A DNA stretch of 64,000 nt from Emticicia sp. C21 (GCF_003418935.1 NZ_QVMT01000007.1:186001-250000); one strand, 5' to 3'; counted from the first letter of the stretch, positions 14,648-24,041 are shown. Translations and numbers: made by a program. The notes: generated by a model from the sequence alone, not told the origin.

Positions 14648-17410
14648 ATGTCAGGAATAAAATTAATTCAAAAAAGACGCGGTTCTTTTATAGGAACAAT
14701 TGTGTGTCTACTGTTAGGTGCTTTGCCTTTAATGGCACAAAACAAAGTAACAGATAAAGGTGCTGAAAATGTTGGTATTGGAACTACCAGACCCGACAAA
14801 TCAGCTATTCTGGACCTTTCTTCAACCACTAAAGGTTTACTAATCCCCCGTATGACTTTGGCCCAACGCGGCAAAATTACGAACCCGGCTGGCGGTTTAA
14901 TGATTTATCAGACTGATTATGTACCGGGTTTTTACTATTTCGATGGCACGGCATGGAAAAGTCTGGCAGCCAACACTATTGGAAAATCTCTACGCGAAAA
15001 TTCTGTTGCAGACGATGCCACCTGGAGTATCAACGGTAATGCAGGTACCAATTCAGACTTGCATTTTATGGGTACTACAGATACTTCTTCTTTATCTTTC
15101 AGGGTAAATAATTTCAGATCAGGCTTTATAGACTATAAATATGGTAATACGTATTTTGGTTATAGAGCAGGGTATAGAAGTATAGGATTTAACTCAGTAG
15201 CTATCGGTGCCTATGCCTTACACGAAGTAAGCATGGGTTTAAATAATATAGCCGTAGGTTACCAGGCATTGCCTAATAACCAGACAGGTAGCGACAACGT
15301 AGCGGTAGGTACAAGTGCTTTGTTTTTCAACATAGTTGGTTCACAAAATATCGCTATAGGTACACAGGCAGGACAGAAATCGGTGGGAGACGGCAATGTT
15401 TTCATCGGAAATAACGCCGGAATCAACGAAATAGGCAATAACAAATTATATATAGAGAATGGTAGCCCGAATGGTCCGCTGATTTATGGTGACTTCTCGA
15501 AAGGGTTCCTAGGTATCAATACAAAAGCACTTGAATCGGCACTTACTATTGATAGTAAAACGGCTAATATCAGCGGTTTGCAGTTTAAGCAACTAACCAG
15601 TGCTTCACCAGCCGGCAGACCAAACCAGAAAGTATTATCAGTAGATGATAAAGGTAGAATAATTCTGGTAAGAGATTCAATTGGATTAGGTTCTACGATA
15701 CCTACAAGTCCGGGCACAAATTACTGGACTACCAAAGGGAATGCTATTGAAAATAACAACGCCGGAGATGTAGTGGTGAGTAATATCCGCTTCAAAAACC
15801 TACGTCCTACATCTACATTAAGTAAATCCAACGGTAGAGTGCTATCAATAGATGACAATGGTTTGCTGGTTCTGGTAAAAGACTCTGTGGGAACATCTAA
15901 AAACCAAACTGCTGTAGTAGATGGTTTCTGGGAAGAAAATAATAATACAGTAAATAATATTAATGACAATGGTACGCTGGAACTAAGAGGTACAGTAAGG
16001 CTGAAAAACCTGACTGCCTATAGCCAGGCCTTTACCCCCTATGGAAAAGTATTAACAGTTACTGATGACGGACGTCTGATTCTGGTAAGAGACTCTGTAG
16101 GTACTGGTGGAGGCGGTGGAGGCCCTTCTTCATGGAATATCAGTGGTAATAATATTTCAAATAATAATTCGGGTATTGTTCAAATTAATACAGGTTTAAG
16201 ATTACCTCAACTAACTAGTGAAACGCCCGTAAGTACTACTGTACAAAAGGTTTTATCAGTAGATAATCAAGGAAATGTGATTTTGGGTAATACGCCTACT
16301 CCTGTTGGAGGTGGTGGAGAAAGCAACTGGACATTAAGCGGTAATGCCATCAGCAATAATAATGCAGGTATCGTAAACATTAACAATGGTCTGAATGCCA
16401 AAAACGGTATTAAAATAGAAACAGGAAAGCTGACTCTTTCACAGTTGACCTCTAGTGCTACAGCAGGTAAACCAACGGGCAAAGTACTTTCAGTAGACAA
16501 CTTAGGGAATCTAATTTTGGTCAGAGACTCAATAGCCACTGTTACTAATACAGGTGGTGTACCTATTATTCCATCAACTGAACCATCCGCCTGGGCTGTG
16601 AATGATAATAATATTTCTAATAAAAATTCAGGTAATGTATATATTTCTAATGGCTTGGTATTGACAAAACTGAATAGTGAGGCTCCTACTTCGGTAACTA
16701 CTCAAAAAGTCCTTTCGGTTGATGCTAATGGACAAATAATCTTGGTAAACACACCTACCCAAACCGGTGGTGGCGGTATCGGAAATTCTTTATGGAAAAA
16801 CAACGATAATGGCATTGGAATTGTAAATAATAATAGCGGAGGCATCTTTATCAATAGTAATGAAGACAATAAAAGTGGTTTACAATTAACACGCTTAAAA
16901 TCTTCGTCTCCTGCAGGGAATGCCTATGGTAAAGTACTATCGGTAGATGACAGCGGAAATGTGATTCTGGTAACTGACGGTGGTAGTAATGTAGAAAACT
17001 CTTGGAATAATATTGATGGCCGCTTACACAATGCAAATAATGGCAAAGTTGTAATTGGTACAGGCATCAACTCTTATCCTGATGGTTACAGTCTGTTTGT
17101 GAAAGGCGGTATCTTAACTGAAAGAGTGAGAGTAGCTCTGGCTAATTCAGAACGTTGGGCTGATTATGTGTTCAAACCAGATTATAAATTGATGAAACTG
17201 AAAGATGTTGAGAAGTTTATCAAATATAATGGACACTTACCAAACGTACCATCAGCTGAAGAAATGGCGCAAAAAGGATTGGATGTAGCCGAAACCAGTG
17301 CCAAATTAATGGAGAAAATAGAAGAATTAACGCTCTATTTAATAGAAGCAAATAAAAAGATTGAGGAATTGGACAAGAAAGTAAAAAATCTTGAAAAAAC
17401 ACAAAAGTAA
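14648..17410 (+). CDS. Large repetitive surface protein, YadA-head-like and tail-fibre-like
   Basis: 920 residues. A signal peptide (about 1-30, ending LPLMAQ) is followed by [19 protein letters not shown], a start typical of Bacteroidota tail-fibre-like proteins. About 180-275 carry YadA-head-type repeats ([40 protein letters not shown]). About 300-780 hold seven diverged modules of 60-75 residues, each ending in a KVLSVDxxGxxILVxD motif and often a glycine-rich linker. The C-terminus (about 815-920) has [19 protein letters not shown] and [20 protein letters not shown], then a terminal coiled coil, as in S74-like tail-fibre ends. A trimeric, surface-exposed adhesin or fibre is inferred. No T9SS tail or lipoprotein signal is visible, so its export route is unclear. 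Confidence 0.85.
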   Translation: MSGIKLIQKRRGSFIGTIVCLLLGALPLMAQNKVTDKGAENVGIGTTRPDKSAILDLSSTTKGLLIPRMTLAQRGKITNPAGGLMIYQTDYVPGFYYFDGTAWKSLAANTIGKSLRENSVADDATWSINGNAGTNSDLHFMGTTDTSSLSFRVNNFRSGFIDYKYGNTYFGYRAGYRSIGFNSVAIGAYALHEVSMGLNNIAVGYQALPNNQTGSDNVAVGTSALFFNIVGSQNIAIGTQAGQKSVGDGNVFIGNNAGINEIGNNKLYIENGSPNGPLIYGDFSKGFLGINTKALESALTIDSKTANISGLQFKQLTSASPAGRPNQKVLSVDDKGRIILVRDSIGLGSTIPTSPGTNYWTTKGNAIENNNAGDVVVSNIRFKNLRPTSTLSKSNGRVLSIDDNGLLVLVKDSVGTSKNQTAVVDGFWEENNNTVNNINDNGTLELRGTVRLKNLTAYSQAFTPYGKVLTVTDDGRLILVRDSVGTGGGGGGPSSWNISGNNISNNNSGIVQINTGLRLPQLTSETPVSTTVQKVLSVDNQGNVILGNTPTPVGGGGESNWTLSGNAISNNNAGIVNINNGLNAKNGIKIETGKLTLSQLTSSATAGKPTGKVLSVDNLGNLILVRDSIATVTNTGGVPIIPSTEPSAWAVNDNNISNKNSGNVYISNGLVLTKLNSEAPTSVTTQKVLSVDANGQIILVNTPTQTGGGGIGNSLWKNNDNGIGIVNNNSGGIFINSNEDNKSGLQLTRLKSSSPAGNAYGKVLSVDDSGNVILVTDGGSNVENSWNNIDGRLHNANNGKVVIGTGINSYPDGYSLFVKGGILTERVRVALANSERWADYVFKPDYKLMKLKDVEKFIKYNGHLPNVPSAEEMAQKGLDVAETSAKLMEKIEELTLYLIEANKKIEELDKKVKNLEKTQK

Positions 17411-17480
17411 CAATTCCTTTTTGAGTGAAAAAGTCCGACAGTGTTTTCCTAATTTTACATTTCTTTTTTACACAGATTAC

Positions 17481-17522
17481 AAGTTATCGGATAGAAAACC
17501 AGTATTTTCTATCCGATAACTT
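17481..17522 (+). terminator. Terminator of the surface-protein gene
   Basis: A perfect 18-bp stem (17481-17498 with 17505-17522) and a 6-base loop lie 70 bp after the stop codon, followed by T/A-rich sequence. Confidence 0.85.
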
Positions 17523-17582
17523 TAAAAAAATTAATTTTTGTGTCAAATTTCTTATTAATAAATATTTCATTTAAATAAAATC

Positions 17583-17598
17583 TGGCACACTAATTGCA
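17583..17598 (+). promoter_or_regulatory. Perfect sigma54-type promoter
   Basis: TGGCAC (17583-17588), a 5-base spacer, then TTGCA (17594-17598): an exact match to the sigma54 consensus TGGCAC-N5-TTGCA, with GG and GC 10 bases apart. No gene starts within 280 bases downstream, but a terminator hairpin lies 75 bases further on. Confidence 0.6.
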
Positions 17599-17608
17599 AT
17601 AGTAATTA

Positions 17609-17705
17609 TTAAAATAATGCAATATCAATAGTTTCATAATATTGATTTTTATGGGTTAGGGTTTATTGTTAAACGCCATGATACTTGATTATCGTGGCGT
17701 TTTTA
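17609..17705 (+). ncRNA. Candidate small RNA, sigma54-dependent
   Basis: Between the sigma54-type promoter and the hairpin at 17671-17702 lies a stretch of about 97 bases without a credible reading frame. A first weak hairpin (17624-17630 with 17640-17646) is followed by a T-run; the transcript may also end there. The layout of promoter, short insert and intrinsic terminator is that of a small RNA gene. The upstream surface-protein gene has its own terminator, so this is not simply its 3-prime end. No known RNA family was recognised. Expression is inferred. Confidence 0.4.
17671..17702 (+). terminator. Second intrinsic terminator, ends the candidate small RNA
   Basis: A 13-bp stem (17671-17683 with 17690-17702, one G-T pair) with a 6-base loop and trailing T's. 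It is 190 bp beyond the terminator of the surface-protein gene, so it needs its own transcript. Confidence 0.75.
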
Positions 17706-17734
17706 CATTTATTTACATCTCATAACTTAGTAAT

Positions 17735-17893
17735 TAATCGTGAATTACGAATGGTGAATTAGTGAATATTCTTAAGTGAAAATATCCATTTGCATTATTT
17801 CTATTCCTTGGTTCTATTCATAAAGGTATAATATGCGACACAATTATTCACCATTCGCTAATTCGCAATTAAAACAATCACTAAATCACTCAA
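17735..17893. repeat. Dispersed TTTAGTGA-type inverted repeat, copy C
   Basis: CGAATGGTGAAT (17748-17759) pairs perfectly with 17846-17857, and the right flank continues with CACTAAATCACTCAAT words. The right arm lies just before the thioesterase start and explains why the reading frame is open upstream of it. Confidence 0.5.
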
Positions 17894-17901
17894 TATATTC
17901 C

Positions 17902-18447
17902 ATGCCTAAATCTATTTCCTACTCACGTACAACCATTACCGAACTGATGATTCCTTCTTATGCCAATTTTGGGGGAAAAATTCACGGAGGCATCCTGCTT
18001 TCTTTAATGGACAAAGTGGCTTATGCCTGCGCCTCTAAACATGCCGGAACTTATGTAGTAACCGTATCTGTAGACGGCGTTAATTTTCTGCAACCCATCG
18101 AAGTGGGTGAACTCCTATCCTTACATGCCTCTGTGAATTATGTAGGGCGTAGCTCTATGGTGATTGGCATAAGAGTGGTATCGGAAAATGTAAAAACCGG
18201 AGAGAAAAAACATACCAATACATCATACTTTACGATGGTAGCCAAAGATGATGTAACCGGAAAGCCTACCGAAGTACCAGAATTAATATTAGAAACGAAA
18301 GAAGACATCAGGCGCTGTCTGGAAGCCATTAAGCGTAAACAATTAAAAGAAGTATATAAAGATGATTTCGACAATGAAATTTCAGAGCTTCATGTAGAGA
18401 AAGACCTGCATTTGTTAGCAAACGAAAGAATCATTATTAATCCATAA
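17902..18447 (+). CDS. Acyl-CoA thioesterase, hotdog fold (YciA/BACH type)
   Basis: 181 residues. The hotdog core is at about 8-125: MIPSYANFGGKIHGGILLSL, MDKVAYACASKHAG, VTVSVDGVNFLQPIEVGEL and VNYVGRSSMVIGIRV, as in acyl-CoA hydrolases with the GxxHGG signature. The enzyme releases free CoA and a fatty acid in the cytoplasm. The reading frame is open back to 17833, but that part is encoded by an intergenic repeat, so the ATG at 17902 is chosen. The PAP2 gene follows after 12 bp and is probably co-transcribed. Confidence 0.88.
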   Translation: MPKSISYSRTTITELMIPSYANFGGKIHGGILLSLMDKVAYACASKHAGTYVVTVSVDGVNFLQPIEVGELLSLHASVNYVGRSSMVIGIRVVSENVKTGEKKHTNTSYFTMVAKDDVTGKPTEVPELILETKEDIRRCLEAIKRKQLKEVYKDDFDNEISELHVEKDLHLLANERIIINP

Positions 18448-18459
18448 TTCGACTTATCT

Positions 18460-19053
18460 ATGAAACAACTCTTTAGTATAATCCTCACTTGCTTAATTTC
18501 ATTCAATCTGGCTGCACAAAATATAGACATTAATATCCTCAAAGACATCCAAAGTAACAGGACACAGAATTCAGACCATACTTTCGAGAATTTCAGCAAA
18601 GCCACTTACCCTATCAGCGCGGCCATTCCTATTGGTATTTTAGGAGTAGGCTTAATTAAAAAAGATAAAGACTTACAAAGACAGGGCTTAGCCGCAGGAG
18701 CTGGACTAGTAGTTTCGTTAGGAACGTCATATATCCTGAAAAAAGTAGTGGATAGACCAAGACCCTTTCAGGAATATCCTTATATACACCCAGCTATTGT
18801 TGAGACAGACCCATCCTTTCCCTCAGGGCATGCAACAGCGGCCTTCGCAGCAGCTACTTCACTAAGTCTAACAGCCAGAAAATGGTATGTAACTGTACCT
18901 GCCTATCTCTGGGCCGGAACAGTAGCCTATTCTCGTTTGCATTTAGGTGTACATTATCCGAGTGATGTATTAGCAGGTGCTTTGATAGGTGCAGGTTCGG
19001 CCTGGGCAAGTTATAAAGTCAACCGATGGCTACAGAAAAAGAAACAGCATTAG
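18460..19053 (+). CDS. PAP2-family phosphatase
   Basis: 197 residues with a signal peptide (about 1-19, NLAAQ). The three acid-phosphatase motifs are complete: KKVVDRPRP, PSFPSGHAT and SRLHLGVHYPSDV, carrying the catalytic histidines. The family dephosphorylates phosphatidic acid, undecaprenyl pyrophosphate or lipid A at the membrane. Only a few hydrophobic helices are present, as usual for short PAP2 members. It is adjacent to the thioesterase, which hints at lipid metabolism. Its 3-prime end overlaps the convergent AraC gene by 4 bp. Confidence 0.9.
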   Translation: MKQLFSIILTCLISFNLAAQNIDINILKDIQSNRTQNSDHTFENFSKATYPISAAIPIGILGVGLIKKDKDLQRQGLAAGAGLVVSLGTSYILKKVVDRPRPFQEYPYIHPAIVETDPSFPSGHATAAFAAATSLSLTARKWYVTVPAYLWAGTVAYSRLHLGVHYPSDVLAGALIGAGSAWASYKVNRWLQKKKQH

Positions 19054-19892
19054 TTACTGGCTATTGCCATTTTCTGTTTCCGGAATTCTGAAGGACTCAT
19101 ACCTTTATACTTCTTAAATATGCGGTTCAGGTGGCTTTCGTCGGTAAAGTTTAATTCGAAAGCTATTTCATTCATACGCATATCGCTGTATTGCAAGCGA
19201 GTCTCTACTAATTTCAGTTTATAGTTGGTAATATATTGCTGCATACTTTCACCTGTTAGTTTCTTGAAATACTCGCTTACGTAAGTGGGCGAAATATTAA
19301 AGTTAGCCGCCATTTCCTCGGCTTTCAGCAACTCTGGCGAATAGATATTCTGATGTATATAGCTTAACATACTTAAATCCTTAGACTCTGCATTTCGCTG
19401 AATTTCAGGTGAACTCAAAGAGATGTTTCTTGCCACAACCGTCAGCAAAGTATTTACTATCTGTTGGGTAAGCTCTCTCTGGTAAGGGTACTGATTAATA
19501 TATTCGCGGATTAAGGCCTCTATTAGTGATTTAACCAAAGGTTTATCAGCCTTATTTTTTAAGATACAACCGGGCAAGCGATTATGGTTCTGAAAAATAA
19601 ATTCCAACTTTTTTATTAATTCCTTGTTCTGGTATTTAATATAAACTTCATTAAAACGGATAAAGAAAAATTTTGTACTTTTCTCAACTTTAAAAGAATG
19701 GCAATCCTGAGGCATTAGTAAAAACAGTTTTTCGGGGCCGTAAGTCCAGTTATTTTTGTTGATGCACTGAATACCTGCACCCTCAACAATATATACTAAC
19801 TCAAAAAAATTGTGTTTGTGAGCGGCCATAGGGCACTCGCATGATTCGAGGTATTCAATCTCGAATGGTTCGTATAAATTTCTTATTTGCAT
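19050..19892 (-). CDS. AraC-family transcriptional regulator
   Basis: About 280 residues. The N-terminal cupin-like sensing domain (about 10-140) includes MAAHKHNFFELVYIVEGAG. The C-terminal double helix-turn-helix (about 180-278) has NISPTYVSEYFKKLTGES and DESHLNRIFKKYKGMSPSEF. Such proteins sense a small molecule and activate neighbouring genes. The NADP-dependent oxidoreductase gene is divergent with only 89 bp between the two starts, making it the likely target. An upstream TTG (19911-19913) could add seven residues; the ATG at 19890-19892 is chosen because a -7 box overlaps the longer version. Confidence 0.9.
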   Translation of the reverse strand: MQIRNLYEPFEIEYLESCECPMAAHKHNFFELVYIVEGAGIQCINKNNWTYGPEKLFLLMPQDCHSFKVEKSTKFFFIRFNEVYIKYQNKELIKKLEFIFQNHNRLPGCILKNKADKPLVKSLIEALIREYINQYPYQRELTQQIVNTLLTVVARNISLSSPEIQRNAESKDLSMLSYIHQNIYSPELLKAEEMAANFNISPTYVSEYFKKLTGESMQQYITNYKLKLVETRLQYSDMRMNEIAFELNFTDESHLNRIFKKYKGMSPSEFRKQKMAIASN

Positions 19893-19897
19893 ACCTG

Positions 19898-19929
19898 CAA
19901 ATATACAAGACAAACCAATGATTGTACAA
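19898..19929 (-). promoter_or_regulatory. Promoter of the AraC-family gene, nearly leaderless
   Basis: On the minus strand TTG (19927-19929) and TATATTTG (19898-19905) are 21 bases apart. The start would lie within a few bases of the ATG at 19892, implying a very short leader. Confidence 0.4.
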
Positions 19930-19951
19930 GTAATTTATGAATAACCCACAC

Positions 19952-19959
19952 TAATTTTG
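19952..19959 (+). promoter_or_regulatory. -7 box of the oxidoreductase gene
   Basis: TAATTTTG fits TAnnTTTG and lies 22 bp before the ATG at 19982. No clear TTG is seen at -33, consistent with a promoter that needs the divergent activator. Confidence 0.4.
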
Positions 19960-19981
19960 CCTCATCAAAATAATTAAATTA

Positions 19982-20923
19982 ATGAAAGCAATCGTATTAA
20001 AAGCATTTGGAAGTGTAGATAATTTCGTCGTTGAAGAAATTCCGCAACCAACTATTCAGGATAATGAAGTATTGGTAGCAATAAAAGCCATAAGTATTAA
20101 TCCTGTGGATATAAAAACCCGTTCGGGTAAGGCTTTAGCTACCCGATTGAAAGACGAAAACCCTATAATTCTGGGTTGGGATGTTTCGGGTGTAGTAGCT
20201 CAGGTAGGTAATGATGTAAAAGATTTCAAGATTGGCGATGAAGTATTCGGAATGGTCAATTTCCCCGGTCATGGCAAAGCATATGCCGAATATGTGGCCG
20301 CATCGGCTGCACATCTAGCATTAAAACCTGCTAATATTTCACATGAGGAAGCGGCAGCAGCAACTCTGGCTGCCTTAACCGCCTGGCAGGCATTCAATAC
20401 TCACATAAAAATTAATCCGGGCGACAGAGTTTTAATACACGCAGCGGCAGGAGGTGTAGGACATTTTGCCGTACAAATTGCCAAACACTTTGGCACTTAT
20501 GTCATTGGTACAGCCTCAGCTGCTAATAAAGATTTAGTATTGAGTTTAGGTGCTGATGAGTATTTTGACTATAAATCAAAACCTTTTGAAGAAGCCATTA
20601 GCGATATAGATATTGTATTAGACACAATTGGTGGTAGTAATATTGAGCGCTCGTTTGAAGTGGTAAAGAAAGGTGGTACAGTTATTACATTGCCTTCAGC
20701 TACCTCAGAAGGGATTGTTGAAAAAGCCAAAGCGAAAGGCATTAATGGTTTCTTTTTTATGGTACAATCGAACGGAGAAGATATGAAACAGTTGGCGGAT
20801 TTGCTCGGAAAAGGCATTATTAAACCTCATGTATCGGCCGTATATTCTTTCGATGAGATAGGTAAAGCACATCAGCAAATAGAAACAGGCTCAACGAGAG
20901 GAAAGATTATTATTAAACCCTGA
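19982..20923 (+). CDS. NADP-dependent quinone-oxidoreductase-like protein (MDR family)
   Basis: 313 residues. The N-terminal GroES-like domain has ISINPVDIKTRSGKA and GWDVSGVVAQVGNDV; the Rossmann cofactor site is VLIHAAAGGVGHFAVQIAKH. There is no catalytic or structural zinc-cysteine cluster, as in QOR-type medium-chain dehydrogenases. The family reduces quinones or reactive enones with NADPH in the cytoplasm. It is divergent from an AraC regulator and followed by a strong terminator, so it is a single-gene unit probably induced by a small electrophile. The substrate is unknown. Confidence 0.9.
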   Translation: MKAIVLKAFGSVDNFVVEEIPQPTIQDNEVLVAIKAISINPVDIKTRSGKALATRLKDENPIILGWDVSGVVAQVGNDVKDFKIGDEVFGMVNFPGHGKAYAEYVAASAAHLALKPANISHEEAAAATLAALTAWQAFNTHIKINPGDRVLIHAAAGGVGHFAVQIAKHFGTYVIGTASAANKDLVLSLGADEYFDYKSKPFEEAISDIDIVLDTIGGSNIERSFEVVKKGGTVITLPSATSEGIVEKAKAKGINGFFFMVQSNGEDMKQLADLLGKGIIKPHVSAVYSFDEIGKAHQQIETGSTRGKIIIKP

Positions 20924-20933
20924 TAATATTTGC

Positions 20934-20982
20934 TAATGAAAACGGCACATGATAGATTTGTCTACATGTGCCGTTTTCATTA
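20934..20982 (+). terminator. Terminator after the oxidoreductase gene
   Basis: A perfect 18-bp stem pairs 20934-20951 with 20965-20982, extended inside by TAGA/TCTA; the right arm carries the T-tract. It starts 10 bp after the stop codon. Confidence 0.88.
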
Positions 20983-21012
20983 ACACTCTAATTATTCAAA
21001 CCAACAAATTTT

Positions 21013-21411
21013 ATGATTAACAACTCCATTACCTTTGTAATATTACGCCTGGCTATCGGTACCAGTATGTTTTGCCATGGAATTGTGCGCGTGGTAAAAC
21101 TCCCCAAATTCAGTGCCTGGATGCTTGAAAAATTTACTAATTCAATGCTCCCAGAGGCACTGGTAATACCGTTCAGTTATGTCCTTCCGATAATCGAACT
21201 GGTAATAGGTGTACTCTTATTGATAGGCTTATTTACGAGATTATCCCTGATTATCGGAGGATTCACAATGGTAGCATTAATTTTTGGATCAGGAATGATA
21301 GAAGATTGGGGTGCATTACCTTCACAAATGATTCATACCTTCTTTTTCGCAGTATTACTTTCTTATCTGAATTATAATGCTTACTCGGTAGATAATGCTT
21401 TGAAGAGATAA
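21013..21411 (+). CDS. DoxX-family membrane protein
   Basis: 132 residues with four hydrophobic segments. MINNSITFVILRLAIGTSMF at the start, LPIIELVIGVLLLIGLFTRL in the middle and the pattern of short loops match the DoxX/DoxD family. The family is found in quinone-linked and stress-related membrane complexes, but most members have no assigned reaction. It follows the oxidoreductase terminator by about 30 bp and ends in a long inverted repeat shared with the convergent fasciclin gene. Confidence 0.8.
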   Translation: MINNSITFVILRLAIGTSMFCHGIVRVVKLPKFSAWMLEKFTNSMLPEALVIPFSYVLPIIELVIGVLLLIGLFTRLSLIIGGFTMVALIFGSGMIEDWGALPSQMIHTFFFAVLLSYLNYNAYSVDNALKR

Positions 21412-21419
21412 ATTCGTCT

Positions 21420-21521
21420 TTGAACTATGATTTAGCTGATTGGATGATTTATTTGAAATTAAAATCCTTTCCCTCACAAATCATCAGTGTAATCAATTCA
21501 ATCAGCTAAATCACAGTTCAA
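21420..21521. repeat. Long inverted repeat between convergent genes (copy D)
   Basis: About 23 bp at 21420-21442 (TTGAACTATGATTTAGCTG...) pair with 21499-21521 with one mismatch. The words GATTTAGCTGATTG recall the other TTTAGTGA repeats. It probably terminates both the DoxX and fasciclin genes. Confidence 0.6.
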
Positions 21522-21533
21522 GACAAAGTCAAA

Positions 21534-22079
21534 TTACTTAGGCATCAACACCGTGTCAATCACGTGTATTACACCATTGCTTTGGTTTACATCTGCAATC
21601 GTTACTCTTGCCATACCACCTTTTTCGTCTGTAATCCAAACATTTTTACCCTTCATCCAGGCAGTTAACGTACCTCCTTGTACGGTAGTCAACATAGCCT
21701 TACCATTACCTGCCTTGATTTTCCCCATCAGGTCTTCAGCACTCCACTTACCCGAAACTACATGATAGGTAAGAATTTTTGTCAATGTGCTTTTGTTCTC
21801 TGGTTTTACCAATGTTTCTACTGTTCCTTTAGGTAGTTTGTCAAATGCCTTGTTTGTAGGTGCAAATACAGTAAATGGGCCAGCGCTTTGCAAAGTTTCT
21901 ACTAAGCCTGCTGCTTTTACTGCTGCTACTAACGTGGTGTGGTCTTTAGAATTTACGGCATTTTCAACAATGTTTTTTGATGGATACATGGGCGCACCAC
22001 CCACCTCTACGGTTCTTTCTTGTGAAAATGAGGCAATAGAAATGAAGGCAGCTACAAAGCTGATTGCTAAAGTTTTCAT
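21534..22079 (-). CDS. Secreted fasciclin (FAS1) domain protein
   Basis: 181 residues with signal peptide MKTLAISFVAAFISIASFSQ and one FAS1 domain at about 35-180. The FAS1 boxes are visible: TVFAPTNKAFDKLPKGT and NGVIHVIDTVLMP, with LTKILTYHVVSGKW between. FAS1 proteins are extracellular or periplasmic adhesion modules. A single-domain secreted form is common in Bacteroidota, where its role is not established. It is transcribed alone, converging on the DoxX gene. Confidence 0.92.
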   Translation of the reverse strand: MKTLAISFVAAFISIASFSQERTVEVGGAPMYPSKNIVENAVNSKDHTTLVAAVKAAGLVETLQSAGPFTVFAPTNKAFDKLPKGTVETLVKPENKSTLTKILTYHVVSGKWSAEDLMGKIKAGNGKAMLTTVQGGTLTAWMKGKNVWITDEKGGMARVTIADVNQSNGVIHVIDTVLMPK

Positions 22080-22336
22080 GGTAATTTTTGTTTTTTTAGA
22101 TTGAGTTATTTATTGTAATTTTTGAATTATATCTCAACTAACGGGATTATCCGGCATTTGGATTGAAAAGTACTTTAATTTTTTCTTAACTTTTTTTAAG
22201 CTGCTATCAATCAAGGCTTTAACGTAGATTATTTGATTAAACGGTGTATTTTTAAGGTTTAATTGAAGAAAAAAAGAAAATCGCAACAATTATTCCAATT
22301 ATTTCAGATTTTTGTAAGAGTTTTTTGCCCAAAATC

Positions 22337-23278
22337 ATGAATCGCTTCGATAGAATCACTGCCATCCTCATTCAATTACAATCGAAAAAAATCGTAAAAG
22401 CACAGGATATTGCCGACCGTTTTAATATCAGTTTAAGAACGGTGTATAGAGATGTGCGTTCGCTGGAAGAAGCCGGTGTACCTATTATTGGAGAGGCGGG
22501 TGTTGGGTATTCTATCATGGATGGTTATCGTCTACCGCCTGTCATGTTTACGCGTGAAGAAGCCCGCACCTTCATAACAGCCGAAAAACTAATGGAAAGC
22601 TTTACTGATCTTTCTACTAAAGCCAGTTATAAATCGGCGATGTATAAGGTGAAAGCGGTATTGAAAAGTACCGAAAAAGACATGCTCGATAGCATTGAAG
22701 AAAACATCGAAGTTCGGCAACGAACTACTCCTTTCAATAAATCAATCAACAATACACTTGAAATTATTCTGAATAGTATCTCCGAAAAAAAGATTGCAAA
22801 AATGGAGTACGCCAGCTTCAATTCAAGCGAACCGCTGCAACGTAAAATAGAGCCTGTGGGCATTTACCATGAGTTCAATTATTGGTATACCATTGCCTTC
22901 TGCCATCTAAGGAACGACTATCGGCATTTCAGAACCGACCGCATTTCGAAAATTGCCTTGATTGAAGAATCTTTCAAAAAAGAACATTATTCTTTAAAAG
23001 AATATTTAGAGCGTATGCCCGAAAATGAGAATCTTGAAACAGTAGTCATTAGGGTAAACAAGCCCGCTCTACGATTTTTACTGGAGCAAAAATATTTTAA
23101 CGGCTTTGTTTCTGAAACCGATAAGGGCGAAACGATGGAGATGACTTTTCTGAGTGCCTCACTAGATGTTTTTGCCCGTTGGTATATTACTTTTGCTGAT
23201 CAGGCTGAGATTCTTACGCCAAAAAGTCTCAAAGACAAGCTAAAAATGATGGTTTCAAATATTTCTTCTAAATTTTAA
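22337..23278 (+). CDS. YafY-type transcriptional regulator (HTH_11 and WYL domains)
   Basis: 313 residues. The N-terminal winged helix (about 1-60) contains KAQDIADRFNISLRTVYRDV, followed by the WYL domain (about 130-220, IEPVGIYHEFNYWYTIAFCH and FRTDRISKI) and a WCX extension. WYL regulators sense nucleotides or other ligands and often control stress or DNA-repair genes. The ATG at 22337 replaces an upstream TTG. The DinB protein starts 75 bp downstream on the same strand, a frequent pairing for these regulators. Confidence 0.92.
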   Translation: MNRFDRITAILIQLQSKKIVKAQDIADRFNISLRTVYRDVRSLEEAGVPIIGEAGVGYSIMDGYRLPPVMFTREEARTFITAEKLMESFTDLSTKASYKSAMYKVKAVLKSTEKDMLDSIEENIEVRQRTTPFNKSINNTLEIILNSISEKKIAKMEYASFNSSEPLQRKIEPVGIYHEFNYWYTIAFCHLRNDYRHFRTDRISKIALIEESFKKEHYSLKEYLERMPENENLETVVIRVNKPALRFLLEQKYFNGFVSETDKGETMEMTFLSASLDVFARWYITFADQAEILTPKSLKDKLKMMVSNISSKF

Positions 23279-23353
23279 AAAAATTCTTCTGCCCTACTGA
23301 CATAGGGCTGTCATTAGCTGGTATTTACTTTGTAGCACTAAACGGAAAAGGGT

Positions 23354-23893
23354 ATGCTACAAGAAATTACAGCAACGACTGACAAAAACCTACATACGCT
23401 TCTAAAAGATTATGCTATTTATAATCAGGTAGCAAATAAGAGGATTATCAATTGGCTGAAAACTAAACCGACTTATGTACTTGATATAGAAGTTCCTTCA
23501 AGCGCTAATAGCCTTAAACAAACTTTAATTCATATATGGCAGGTAGAACTATCATGGTTTGCCTGTTTGCAGCAAACGTCTGCTCTTCTACCTTACGAAC
23601 AGCTTTGTAACTCTTCGGCAGATGAAATATTTGAGGGTTTATTGGAGCAATCCGAAAAATTTGCGGATTATATTTTAGACCTCGAAGAAACCGAATTAAA
23701 AGCAACCACACATGTTTATATACCGAATGTTTTAGACTGTGACATTCCAAGATTTGAACTCATACAACTTTGTTTTGACCACAGTACCTACCACAGGGTA
23801 CAAATAACTAACATAGCTCTTCTTATTGGGCTTGCAGATCCACCAATTACCAATTACATGTACTACCTCTCGCGAGAGCGGGTGTTAGCTTAA
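23354..23893 (+). CDS. DinB-family protein
   Basis: 179 residues forming a predicted four-helix bundle. The putative metal ligands are His in LIHIWQVELSWFACLQQ and His in CFDHSTYHRVQITN, in the DinB/YfiT arrangement. The fold includes thiol S-transferases that use bacillithiol or mycothiol; the exact function here is unknown. It follows the WYL regulator and may be its target. A hairpin at 23969-24006 with a T-run probably ends the pair. Confidence 0.85.
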   Translation: MLQEITATTDKNLHTLLKDYAIYNQVANKRIINWLKTKPTYVLDIEVPSSANSLKQTLIHIWQVELSWFACLQQTSALLPYEQLCNSSADEIFEGLLEQSEKFADYILDLEETELKATTHVYIPNVLDCDIPRFELIQLCFDHSTYHRVQITNIALLIGLADPPITNYMYYLSRERVLA

Positions 23894-23968
23894 AACTTTT
23901 AGGTGTCTTAAGGGGAATAACCGCTACCAATCCACAACTTTTAAATTCCCACAACAATTAACTCAGAT

Positions 23969-24006
23969 AAACTCCCTCTATGCTTAGCACGTGCGTGGAG
24001 GGGTTT
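23969..24006 (+). terminator. Probable terminator after the DinB gene
   Basis: AAACTCC (from 23969) pairs with GGGGTTT (to 24006), extended by CTC/GAG with a bulge, then TTATTTTTTCTTTT. The stem is imperfect. Confidence 0.55.
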
Positions 24007-24041
24007 ATTTTTTCTTTTGAAAATTATAAAATCGCTAATTT

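Noticed and set aside
17833-17901. Longer N-terminus for the thioesterase
   Set aside because: The extra 23 residues are encoded by a dispersed repeat and are unlike the family start; the ATG at 17902 fits.
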